Assembly: GCF_018130765.1 (NCBI RefSeq)
Contig: NZ_JAFCJZ010000003.1
Span: forward strand, 1 to 64,000
Source: Bradyrhizobium iriomotense
GTDB lineage: Bacteria; Pseudomonadota; Alphaproteobacteria; Rhizobiales; Xanthobacteraceae
Reading direction: 5' to 3'
DNA: 64,000 nt
How positions within the stretch are numbered: position 1 is the first letter of the stretch; each line of letters starts with the position of its first letter. The translations under genes were made by a program, and so were the position numbers. Below are positions 25,456-32,467 of the stretch, one piece after another. The notes under the pieces were generated by a model, which was not told the DNA's origin, did not search any database, and was given only the letters and a program-made list of their open reading frames with translations.

Positions 25456-25680
25456 ATGGATACGCAGAACGTCATTCTTCACGTGCGCTTTGCGCCGAAC
25501 GGCACCGTGGTCGAAATCAGCGAACGGCCCCAGAGCCTCGTGCCGCAGGCCTGGTTCGACTTCCTCAGTGACAAGGCGGGTGATGTCTATCAGGCATTCG
25601 CCGGCGGCAGGGGCGTGTTCCGCCTGACGCGGACCGAGCTCGACGCGCTCAAGCAGGCCGCCGTGCCGGCTGTGGCCTAG
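25456..25680 (+). CDS. Hypothetical protein, 74 aa
   Basis: Not recognised. A small soluble protein: MDTQNVILHVRFAPNGTVVE, then SLVPQAWFDFLSDKAGDVYQ and RLTRTELDALKQAA. Beta-strands followed by helices; no cysteine. It lies between a [2Fe-2S] ferredoxin and a Rieske protein in the nifB operon with 16- and 17-bp spacers, so it is probably an accessory factor expressed with them. Confidence 0.7.
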   Translation: MDTQNVILHVRFAPNGTVVEISERPQSLVPQAWFDFLSDKAGDVYQAFAGGRGVFRLTRTELDALKQAAVPAVA

Positions 25681-25697
25681 CCTCGGAGGTAGCAGAC

Positions 25698-26147
25698 ATG
25701 GACGCGGAGGGGATCGAGGTCTTCGTCATCTGCGCCAGCGATGCGATCGAGCGTGGCGGCGCCAAGGCGTTCAGCCTGTCCCGCATCGACACGTCCGGTG
25801 AGAGCCGCCCGTTCCCGATTGTCGTGATCCGAACCCACGGCAACGACTATATCGGTTACGTCAACTCCTGCCCGCATGACGGGGTCTGGCTCAATATCGG
25901 CAGCGGCGACTTCTTCACGCAGGATCGCGCGTTCCTGAAATGCGGCCGTCACGGCGCAACGTTCGAGATCGACACCGGGCTCTGCATCGACGGTCCCTGC
26001 AGCGGCAAGAGCCTCCAGCCGATCGCACTCGCGGTGGTCGACGGTGAGGTCTGCCTGTGCGGCGAGCGGCTGGTCGAGGACGACCGCCCGTTCGGCGCCT
26101 TCGACGACACTGATGAGACCATGGAAATCATGATCCATCCGGACTAG
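25698..26147 (+). CDS. Rieske [2Fe-2S] domain protein (second of two)
   Basis: 149-residue paralogue of the Rieske protein at 14675. Ligands are in SCPHDGVWLNIGSG and LKCGRHGATFE; extra cysteines recur in GLCIDGPCSGKSLQPIALAV. The C-terminal tail is acidic (FGAFDDTDETMEIM). It has no transmembrane anchor, so it acts in the cytoplasm. It is preceded by GGAGG and sits in the nifB operon. Confidence 0.83.
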   Translation: MDAEGIEVFVICASDAIERGGAKAFSLSRIDTSGESRPFPIVVIRTHGNDYIGYVNSCPHDGVWLNIGSGDFFTQDRAFLKCGRHGATFEIDTGLCIDGPCSGKSLQPIALAVVDGEVCLCGERLVEDDRPFGAFDDTDETMEIMIHPD

Positions 26148-26160
26148 CGGAGGACCGGTC

Positions 26161-26328
26161 GTGACCGTTGCTCAACTGCTCGATCGACTGAAGGGGTTGC
26201 CGGAGGACGCCGTGGTGCTGATGGACAGCGGTGACGGACTTTCGCGCGTGTCCACGCTGGAATTTGTCGCCGATCAAGGCCCAGGCGCGCCGGCGGAGGT
26301 TATCCTGTCACCCAGCATGGACGAGTAG
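26161..26328 (+). CDS. Small protein, 55 aa, GTG start
   Basis: A short open frame that starts with GTG at 26161 after GCGGAGGACC and ends with TAG at 26326-26328. Product: VTVAQLLDRLKGLPEDAVVL, MDSGDGLSRVSTLEFVADQG, then PGAPAEVILSPSMDE. The helix-then-strand composition, good ribosome site and exact fit into the 205-bp gap between the Rieske and hemoglobin genes support it as real. Function unknown. Confidence 0.6.
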   Translation: MTVAQLLDRLKGLPEDAVVLMDSGDGLSRVSTLEFVADQGPGAPAEVILSPSMDE

Positions 26329-26352
26329 GCGCCTGTAGCGGAAGGCATCGGC

Positions 26353-26781
26353 ATGAGCGATACGGTGGTCACGGTTTCAATGTTCGAGCGGATCGGCGGC
26401 CCTGTCGTCATCGACCGCCTGGTGGAAAGCTTCTATCGCCGGATGGATGCGCTGCCCGAAGCCGCCGGCATTCGCGCCATGCATGCGGACGACCTCACAT
26501 CGACCAAGCAGGTGCTGAAGCGCTACCTCACCGAATGGACTGGCGGTCCAAAGCTCTATTCGCCGGAGAAGGGGCACCCGCGGCTGCGGCAGCGTCACAT
26601 GGGCTTTCCGATCGGCAGCGCCGAGCGCGACGCGTGGCTGTTGTGCATGCGCGGCGCGCTGGCGGAGACGGTTGCCGACGAGGCGGCGCGGGGAGAGGTC
26701 GATGCTGCGCTCACCAAGCTAGCCGACTGGATGCGCAACCAGGCCGGCAACCCGCACGACGCACGCGGTGGTCACGGGTAG
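26353..26781 (+). CDS. Truncated hemoglobin (group II type)
   Basis: 142-residue 2/2 hemoglobin: MFERIGGPVVIDRLVESFYR, TSTKQVLKRYLTEWTGGPKL and PRLRQRHMGFPIGSAERDAW. The proximal histidine is in LRQRHMGFPI and the WTGGP segment is typical for group II. Such proteins bind O2 or NO. In the nifB operon it could buffer oxygen or detoxify NO near nitrogenase; that is inferred. It ends the operon at a hairpin. Confidence 0.88.
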   Translation: MSDTVVTVSMFERIGGPVVIDRLVESFYRRMDALPEAAGIRAMHADDLTSTKQVLKRYLTEWTGGPKLYSPEKGHPRLRQRHMGFPIGSAERDAWLLCMRGALAETVADEAARGEVDAALTKLADWMRNQAGNPHDARGGHG

Positions 26782-26783
26782 GT

Positions 26784-26802
26784 TCCCTTGTCCCACAAGG
26801 GA
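26784..26802. terminator. Stem-loop between convergent genes
   Basis: TCCCTTGT (26784-26791) and ACAAGGGA (26795-26802) form an 8-bp stem with a 3-base loop, between the hemoglobin gene and the convergent 81-aa gene. No strong T-run. It could end transcription in both directions. Confidence 0.5.
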
Positions 26803-26818
26803 GAAGGGAAGAGCGTGT

Positions 26819-27064
26819 TCAATCCGACAGCGGGATGCCGAAAAACTCTTCCTCCGCTCCGCCCCAGGCCTTGTGCAGGGCAAGGCCGCTCTGCCACCGT
26901 CCCAATTCCAATTCATTCGCCAGCCGATGGGTGACCTTGCCCTCCGGCTTTTCGGCCAGCAAAAATTCCTTGCCGTTGCGGATGAAGCGGTTGAGGTCCT
27001 TGGTGTCGGTCGGCCGCACGACGCAGCGTGGCGAATCGTCGATCAGAATGGTCGTCGGAAGCAT
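26819..27064 (-). CDS. Hypothetical protein, 81 aa
   Basis: Not recognised. A soluble protein MLPTTILIDDSPRCVVRPTD, then DLNRFIRNGKEFLLAEKPEG and a helical part LANELELGRWQSGLALHKAW. One cysteine. The ATG at 27064 lies 23 bp beyond the preceding stop. It is the last gene of a minus-strand unit with the TPR, SufT-like and hydrolase-like genes, so a nif-related role is inferred. Confidence 0.65.
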   Translation of the reverse strand: MLPTTILIDDSPRCVVRPTDTKDLNRFIRNGKEFLLAEKPEGKVTHRLANELELGRWQSGLALHKAWGGAEEEFFGIPLSD

Positions 27065-27087
27065 CCTGGCAAGACTCCTGCGATCGG

Positions 27088-27333
27088 CTAGAACCCGTCT
27101 TCCTTGCGGCCCCAGGGGTGGGATCCCGGGACCAGAGCAGCCTTGATCCCCGCCTTGGTAATGTCGGCCATGCTGGCGTAGAGCGTGCCTTCGTGCACGA
27201 GGGCGCCACTCTTGGTCGTGATAGCGACATAGCGCGAAGCCGGATCGGTTTCGCAGAGATAGCCGCCGCCGGGGTCGAGCGTGTTGCGTGCGTTGCCGTC
27301 CCAGTCGATGAAGAATCCGTCCGTCGTGGACAT
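27088..27333 (-). CDS. Hypothetical protein, 81 aa
   Basis: Not recognised. MSTTDGFFIDWDGNARNTLD, then YLCETDPASRYVAITTKSGA and LYASMADITKAGIKAALVPG. Mixed alpha/beta, one cysteine, ending GSHPWGRKEDGF. ATG 27333 follows GGGAGCGACC in the minus-strand sense, 11 bp beyond the upstream stop. It is part of the minus-strand five-gene unit. Confidence 0.65.
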   Translation of the reverse strand: MSTTDGFFIDWDGNARNTLDPGGGYLCETDPASRYVAITTKSGALVHEGTLYASMADITKAGIKAALVPGSHPWGRKEDGF

Positions 27334-27344
27334 CGGTCGCTCCC

Positions 27345-28112
27345 TCAATCCATCGGCGGTCCGAGGTCGTCGTCTGCCTTCTTCTTTTTCTTCTTCTCGG
27401 TCTTCGCCTGTGCATAGGCTCCCGCATTCTTCAACAGGATCGGCTGCTGTCCTTCGACATATTGTGAGATCCAGAACAGGGTCCGTTCCAGCGCCTTCGC
27501 GGCCGCGTCCTCGCGATAGTTGCCGCGCTCGTTGCAGCCAAAGCCCTGGGCGGCTTCGGGATAGGTGAAGGCGCTGACGTCGGGACGCCAGGCGCGGAAC
27601 TGCGTGATTGTCTCGAGCGGAAGCTCCGGATCGCACTCACCGAAATGCAGGAGCGTCGGGACCTTGCGCTTCTCGCGATAGTCGGCGACGGTTTTGCTGC
27701 CGTCATAGCCGATCACGCAGGCGATGCCGTTGACCCTGTTGGCTGCGGTGTAGGCGAGGTCGCCGCCCCAGCAATAGCCGACGACCGCGACCTTGCCGGC
27801 GTCCTTTACCGCGTCGACAGTCGCCTGGATGTCCGAGATCGCCTGCTCGTTGCCGATCTGCGCGCTGATCGCCGCACCCTCGGCCTTGCCGCCGTCGTCG
27901 TGGCCGAGGCTGACGCCGGGCTTCACCCGGTCGAACAAGGATGGCGCGATCGCGACATAGCCCTGGGCCGCGAAGGCGTCGGCGACCTTGCAAATCTCGG
28001 GTGTGACGCCAAAAACGTCTTGAAGAACGACCACGGCACCCTTGGGGGCGTCCGCAGGCTCGGCACGATAGGCGGAGAAACTTGCTCCGTCGCTGGCGGT
28101 CAGTTCGATCAT
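27345..28112 (-). CDS. Dienelactone-hydrolase-family protein with altered triad
   Basis: 255-residue alpha/beta hydrolase of the dienelactone hydrolase type. The nucleophile Cys114 is in VGYCWGGDLAY and the aspartate in HFGECDPELP (Asp161), but the catalytic His, expected in a Pro-x-Ala-x-His-Gly-Phe motif, is Gln189 (YPEAAQGFGC). The C-terminus has a lysine run (EKKKKKKADDDLG). Loss of the histidine suggests altered or lost hydrolysis. It starts at ATG 28112 downstream of the SufT-like gene; the frame is open farther upstream, but that would overlap the SufT-like gene. Confidence 0.85.
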   Translation of the reverse strand: MIELTASDGASFSAYRAEPADAPKGAVVVLQDVFGVTPEICKVADAFAAQGYVAIAPSLFDRVKPGVSLGHDDGGKAEGAAISAQIGNEQAISDIQATVDAVKDAGKVAVVGYCWGGDLAYTAANRVNGIACVIGYDGSKTVADYREKRKVPTLLHFGECDPELPLETITQFRAWRPDVSAFTYPEAAQGFGCNERGNYREDAAAKALERTLFWISQYVEGQQPILLKNAGAYAQAKTEKKKKKKADDDLGPPMD

Positions 28113-28147
28113 TGCATCCTCTCCTCTCCGATGGTCTTTGGTTGTTT

Positions 28148-28474
28148 CTAGAGCAGGCCGAGTTCGAGCTTGACGTCGTCGGTCATCCGCGATGAGTCCC
28201 ATGGCGGATCGAACACCAGCCGCACCGCGACCTTCTCGACGCCGCTGACCTCGGCCACCGCCTTCTCCACCCAACTCAGCATCTCGCCCGCAACCGGACA
28301 GCCCGGCGCGGTCAAGGTCATGTCGATCTCGACAAGGCCGCCGTCCTTCGGCTCGATCCGGTAGATCAGGCCGAGGTCGTAGATGTTCACGGGGATTTCC
28401 GGATCGTGGACAGTCCGCAGCGCAGCGATGATGCCGGCGATCAACGTGTCGTCTGCGAGACCTGTCATCGACAT
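28148..28474 (-). CDS. MIP18/SufT-family (DUF59) Fe-S assembly protein
   Basis: 108-residue MIP18-family protein: LRTVHDPEIPVNIYDLGLIY, IDMTLTAPGCPVAGEML and RLVFDPPWDSSRMTDDVKLE. The reactive cysteine (TAPGCP) is conserved. SufT/PaaD-type members help mature Fe-S proteins. ATG 28474 (MSMTG) is preferred to 28495, which would overlap the upstream gene by 14 bp; GTGAGG precedes it. It is probably NifA-regulated with the TPR gene. Confidence 0.88.
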   Translation of the reverse strand: MSMTGLADDTLIAGIIAALRTVHDPEIPVNIYDLGLIYRIEPKDGGLVEIDMTLTAPGCPVAGEMLSWVEKAVAEVSGVEKVAVRLVFDPPWDSSRMTDDVKLELGLL

Positions 28475-28481
28475 CGGAGCC

Positions 28482-28991
28482 TCACTGAAGTCCATCGGCG
28501 AGTGCGGCGACGACCGGCCAGCCGACCGCGCCGGTGGGGTCGAGCCGGCGCAGGGCGGCGAGCAGCTCGAGGGCCTGGGCCTGGTCGTCCTTTCGTAGAT
28601 GGATGAACGCCAGCGCCTTCAGCGTGTACAGCGCGAAGCGGCCGGCACCGTCAGGCAGTTCGGTCTCCGGCCGCCAGTTGCGCCAGTCGGGATCCCATCC
28701 CGCCTGCTGCGCCGCTTCGCGCAGGCCGCGCTCGGCGATGCTTTGTGCCTCGTCGAGGCGGCCGCGATAGGTGTGGGTCTTGTAGAGGCAGAAATAGACC
28801 GCAAGCTCGCTCGGCGCCGCGTCGAGCGCCTTGCGAAAGATACGGTCGGCCTCGAGCGGATCGCGCCGGTAGCTGACCACGCCCTGCTGAAGCAGCGAAT
28901 CGATCTCGGGCGGAAGCTCGCCGAAGTTGATGGAGTCGGAATCGACGAGCACGGGCGTCATGAAGCGCTCGCAATCGTCGGGATCAGGCAC
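28482..28991 (-). CDS. TPR-like helical protein (paralogue of 21385)
   Basis: 169-residue helical repeat protein. It has ADRIFRKALDAAPSELAVYF, CLYKTHTYRGRLDEAQSIAE, FALYTLKALAFIHLRKDDQA and LAALRRLDPTGAVGW. Three tetratricopeptide-like helix pairs are visible. It is similar in length and order to the protein at 21385-21918. It is the first gene of the minus-strand unit; an alternative start is Met11 at 28961. Probably a protein-interaction factor; function unknown. Confidence 0.72.
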   Translation of the reverse strand: MPDPDDCERFMTPVLVDSDSINFGELPPEIDSLLQQGVVSYRRDPLEADRIFRKALDAAPSELAVYFCLYKTHTYRGRLDEAQSIAERGLREAAQQAGWDPDWRNWRPETELPDGAGRFALYTLKALAFIHLRKDDQAQALELLAALRRLDPTGAVGWPVVAALADGLQ

Positions 28992-29071
28992 GGAGCGCCC
29001 AATCTGCTGAAGTCCGGGTCAGGCAATGTCGAGTCCTCTTCTTGCGTCTCGGAATACCGATGTTGCCGCTT

Positions 29072-29086
29072 GCAAAGCAAAAGCCG
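29072..29086 (-). promoter_or_regulatory. Candidate sigma-54 promoter for the TPR/SufT-like unit
   Basis: Minus-strand CGGCTT-N5-TTGC with correct GG-N10-GC spacing, 80 bp upstream of the ATG at 28991. The -24 element is poor; the shared NifA site at 29205 supports it. Confidence 0.4.
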
Positions 29087-29204
29087 GGCCGCGCGGGAAA
29101 CCGCATGAAAGCGCGTCAATTCGAGACGTCAGAAACGATCGTCGCCACATCTGGTGCCGGGCGGGCTCCGTCCGTCATGTCAGCGACACGCGCGTGCACG
29201 GCCG

Positions 29205-29220
29205 TGTCGGAAGTCGGACA
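29205..29220. promoter_or_regulatory. NifA upstream activator site between divergent units
   Basis: TGTCGGAAGTCGGACA, exact TGT-N10-ACA, 51 bp upstream of the plus-strand -24 element at 29272 and about 118 bp from the minus-strand candidate. Confidence 0.78.
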
Positions 29221-29271
29221 TGACGACGGCGCGAACGCCGCAAGTCCCTCTGAAAGCACGGCTTCCGGAAC

Positions 29272-29286
29272 TGGTTTGGCGCTTGC
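29272..29286 (+). promoter_or_regulatory. Sigma-54 promoter of bolA-grx-ferredoxin unit
   Basis: TGGTTTGGCGCTTGC: TGG-N8... with TTGC at the right distance (GG-N10-GC). It lies 31 bp upstream of the ATG at 29318. Confidence 0.72.
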
Positions 29287-29317
29287 ATGAGAGGGGTGCA
29301 GAGCAGGAGTGTGCGAC

Positions 29318-29551
29318 ATGGCGATGGCGGGACCGGATATCGAGCAATTGATCAAAGAGGCATTTCCGGATGCCCATGTGATCGTGACCGATCTTGCCGG
29401 CGATGGCGATCACTATGGCGCGCGCGTCGTCTCGCAGGCCTTTGCCGGCAAGAGCCGGATTCAGCAGCACCAGATGGTCTACGCCGCCCTGAAGGGGCAC
29501 ATGGGCGAGGCGCTGCATGCGCTCGCGCTCGAAACGGCCGTGCCGAAATGA
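29318..29551 (+). CDS. BolA-family protein
   Basis: 77-residue BolA-like protein: GPDIEQLIKEAFPDAHVIVT, GDGDHYGARVVSQAFAGKSR and IQQHQMVYAALKGHMGEALH, with the conserved histidines. BolA proteins pair with monothiol glutaredoxins (the next gene) to bind and deliver [2Fe-2S] clusters. ATG 29318 is chosen over the GTG at 29309 because GCAGGAG lies 8 bp before it. The unit has its own NifA/sigma-54 promoter. Confidence 0.9.
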   Translation: MAMAGPDIEQLIKEAFPDAHVIVTDLAGDGDHYGARVVSQAFAGKSRIQQHQMVYAALKGHMGEALHALALETAVPK

Positions 29552-29569
29552 ACATGGAAGGACGAAAGT

Positions 29570-29905
29570 ATGAGTGAACCGACCGAGCAACGCATCAAGG
29601 ACCTTATCGCGGGCAGCGACGTCGTGCTGTTCATGAAAGGTGTTCCGGCCGCGCCGCAATGCGGCTTCTCCGGCGCGGTGGTGCAGATCCTGAACGGCCT
29701 TGGCGTGCCCTTCACCGGCATCAACGTGCTTGCCGATCCTGACATCCGCGACGGCATCAAGTCGTTCTCGAACTGGCCGACCATTCCCCAGCTCTACGTC
29801 AAGGGCGAGTTCCTCGGCGGCTGCGACATCGTGCGGGAGATGTTCAAGCTGGGTGAGCTGACCGCGGTGCTGAAAGACAAGGGCGTTGCGGTGGCGGCGT
29901 CATGA
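29570..29905 (+). CDS. grxD: Monothiol glutaredoxin (Grx4 type)
   Basis: 111-residue monothiol glutaredoxin with the CGFS active site ([20 protein letters not shown]), the [20 protein letters not shown] segment and glutathione-binding residues. These proteins carry [2Fe-2S] clusters, usually with BolA, which is encoded 18 bp upstream. The stop overlaps the next start by ATGA. As a nif-promoter-driven copy it may be a nitrogen-fixation-specific paralogue of a housekeeping grxD. Confidence 0.94.
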   Translation: MSEPTEQRIKDLIAGSDVVLFMKGVPAAPQCGFSGAVVQILNGLGVPFTGINVLADPDIRDGIKSFSNWPTIPQLYVKGEFLGGCDIVREMFKLGELTAVLKDKGVAVAAS

Positions 29906-30255
29906 GCGATGGTTTGACCGAGGATTTCGAGCTCCCGCAGCTCTACCGCCACCACGTCTTCGCCTGCCACACCCAGCGACCGCCGGGCCACCCGCGCGGA
30001 AGCTGCGGCGCGGCCGGCGGCGGGCCGTTGTGGGAACGGCTCGGCAAGGCGATCGAAGCGAAAGGGCTCACCGACATCGGTTTCACGGCGTCGGGCTGTC
30101 TCGGCTTCTGCGGAGCGGGTCCGTTGATGGTCGTCTATCCCGATGGTGTCTGGTATCGGCCGACCACGCCGGAAGACATCGACGAGATCGTCGAGGAGCA
30201 CCTGAAGCAGGGCCGCCGCGTCGATCGCCTGGTCATGGTGCTCGCGCGGAGCTGA
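29902..30255 (+). CDS. Thioredoxin-like [2Fe-2S] ferredoxin
   Basis: 117-residue ferredoxin of the thioredoxin-like class (Shethna type I). Cysteines lie in [20 protein letters not shown] and in [40 protein letters not shown] is the typical C-terminal region. These ferredoxins are found beside nif genes in Azotobacter and rhizobia and may reduce or protect maturation factors. It is coupled to the glutaredoxin by ATGA. Confidence 0.9.
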   Translation: MSDGLTEDFELPQLYRHHVFACHTQRPPGHPRGSCGAAGGGPLWERLGKAIEAKGLTDIGFTASGCLGFCGAGPLMVVYPDGVWYRPTTPEDIDEIVEEHLKQGRRVDRLVMVLARS

Positions 30256-30258
30256 GCT

Positions 30259-30669
30259 TCACGACTCCGCGCAATGCGGCATCACCTCCGGCCGCGTGCA
30301 GCCGTCTAGATCGCTACGCGTGCCGCCGAGCAGCGACAGCACCGGCTCGCGGTCGAACCCGGCGCATCTAGTGCCGTCGGCTTCGATCAGCGGGCGCCGG
30401 ATCAGCAGGGGATCCTCGAGCATCAGGGCGATCGCGCCCGCTGCACCGATCTCCGCCGGCTTCACCTCGCCGGATTTGATCCGCGGCGCGGCCGGGTTGA
30501 ACCAGGACATGAAGGGCGTCTCGCCGAAGAAGGCCTGGAGGTCCTTGGCAGTCCACGGCTCTGTCAGCAGGCTCTTCGCGATCACCTGATGACCCGCTGC
30601 TTCCAGCGCCCGAATTTGCCGGGCGTTGGTTCCGCAGCCTGGCTTTTGGTAGAACAGGACTGTCGCCAC
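30259..30669 (-). CDS. ArsC/Spx-like nitrogenase-associated protein
   Basis: 136-residue ArsC-family thioredoxin-fold protein: VLFYQKPGCGTNARQIRALE, SLLTEPWTAKDLQAFFGETP, LMLEDPLLIRRPLIEADGTR. It keeps one N-terminal cysteine (GCGTN) instead of the classical Cys-x2-Cys. A subfamily named nitrogenase-associated protein has this form. Arsenate reduction is unlikely. It is convergent with the ferredoxin gene (3 bp between the stops) and follows the pseudo-receiver by 10 bp in the same direction. Confidence 0.87.
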   Translation of the reverse strand: MATVLFYQKPGCGTNARQIRALEAAGHQVIAKSLLTEPWTAKDLQAFFGETPFMSWFNPAAPRIKSGEVKPAEIGAAGAIALMLEDPLLIRRPLIEADGTRCAGFDREPVLSLLGGTRSDLDGCTRPEVMPHCAES

Positions 30670-30679
30670 GTCCGGGTTC

Positions 30680-31114
30680 CTATTTCATCATGCTGAGCTG
30701 AACCAGTGGCGCGGCGCCGCCGCGGCCGAGGATCGTGTCGACCTTCTTGCGCACGCCTTCCAGCGTCAGCGGCTTCACCACCGCGCCGTGGGCACCCGCC
30801 TTCATCGCCTCGACCGCGGTGGCCTCGTCGGATTTGTCGGTGACGACGAGAATGCGGACGCCCGGAAACCTGGTGCCGAGATCGCCGATCAGGGCAGGGC
30901 CGCGGGCCTTCAGGAACGAGACCCCGAGCAGCACCACGTCGGGCTTCAGCCAGTCCACGCCCTTTGCATAGGCCTCTTCCGGCGTGGCGAGCTCATGAGT
31001 TTCGATCTCGTCATGCAGCATGAACTGGAGCGCTGCGCGGGTGATCTCGTCGTCGTCGACCACGAACACGCGCCGCTGGTCGACGGCCTTGGCTGTCTCG
31101 ACACCGATCTGCAT
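30680..31114 (-). CDS. Degenerate response-regulator receiver protein (pseudo-receiver), divergent from nifH
   Basis: 144-residue stand-alone receiver domain. The acidic cluster is intact (VFVVDDDEITRAALQFML) and Lys114 is present (AVVKPLTLEG), but the phosphorylation-site aspartate is Gly64 (PDVVLLGVSFLKARGP). It is a paralogue of 4687-5124, with the same LLGVSFL motif and the same position opposite a nitrogenase structural gene. The minus-strand -24/-12 motif at 31152 and two NifA sites suggest co-expression with nifH. Function unknown; it may bind a partner constitutively. Confidence 0.8.
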   Translation of the reverse strand: MQIGVETAKAVDQRRVFVVDDDEITRAALQFMLHDEIETHELATPEEAYAKGVDWLKPDVVLLGVSFLKARGPALIGDLGTRFPGVRILVVTDKSDEATAVEAMKAGAHGAVVKPLTLEGVRKKVDTILGRGGAAPLVQLSMMK

Positions 31115-31151
31115 CTGTCGTTCTCCTCAAATCGCTTCTTCTCTTGGGTTA

Positions 31152-31166
31152 GCAATTTCCGTTCCG
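31152..31166 (-). promoter_or_regulatory. Candidate sigma-54 promoter for the pseudo-receiver gene at 30680
   Basis: Minus-strand CGGAAC-N5-TTGC with correct spacing, 38 bp upstream of the ATG at 31114 and 53 bp from the NifA site at 31219. Confidence 0.5.
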
Positions 31167-31218
31167 CCTGCGCGCCGCGGAAATAGCGGTGCATTTGCAC
31201 CGCCGTCACTGAGATCCT

Positions 31219-31234
31219 TGTCCGGTTTCTGACA
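31219..31234. promoter_or_regulatory. NifA upstream activator site 1 of nifH
   Basis: TGTCCGGTTTCTGACA, exact TGT-N10-ACA, 98 bp upstream of the nifH -24 element; it also lies 53 bp from the divergent promoter. Confidence 0.85.
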
Positions 31235-31247
31235 GAGGCCCTACCTC

Positions 31248-31263
31248 TGTAGGGTTCGACACA
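31248..31263. promoter_or_regulatory. NifA upstream activator site 2 of nifH
   Basis: TGTAGGGTTCGACACA, exact TGT-N10-ACA, 69 bp upstream of the nifH -24 element. Centre-to-centre distance to site 1 is 29 bp. Confidence 0.85.
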
Positions 31264-31332
31264 GCTTCTGTCGGCCGCGCGCGTCGAAATATTTCGCGAG
31301 TGCGATCAGCGTCTTAGTGCGCGCGCAGCGAA

Positions 31333-31347
31333 TGGCACGCCAGTTGC
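31333..31347 (+). promoter_or_regulatory. Sigma-54 promoter of nifH
   Basis: TGGCACGCCAGTTGC, perfect TGGCAC-N5-TTGC, with about 150 bases of untranslated leader before the nifH ATG at 31507. Confidence 0.94.
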
Positions 31348-31380
31348 TATTTGGATGCAGCAACAACGAGTGAGGGCTGA

Positions 31381-32391
<1,011 letters not shown>

Positions 32392-32397
32392 TGATCC

Positions 32398-32428
32398 TGC
32401 CGGTCTCCCCGGATCGGGGAGGCCGGCA
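32398..32428 (+). terminator. Stem-loop downstream of nifH
   Basis: TGCCGGTCTCCCC (32398-32410) pairs with GGGGAGGCCGGCA (32416-32428) over 13 bp, with one T-G wobble and a 5-base loop, followed only by CATTT. It is a partial terminator or 3'-stabilising hairpin that would favour nifH over nifQ message. Confidence 0.65.
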
Positions 32429-32467
32429 CATTTCGACGATCCTGCGGCATAACCGGCGGAGCGTTCC

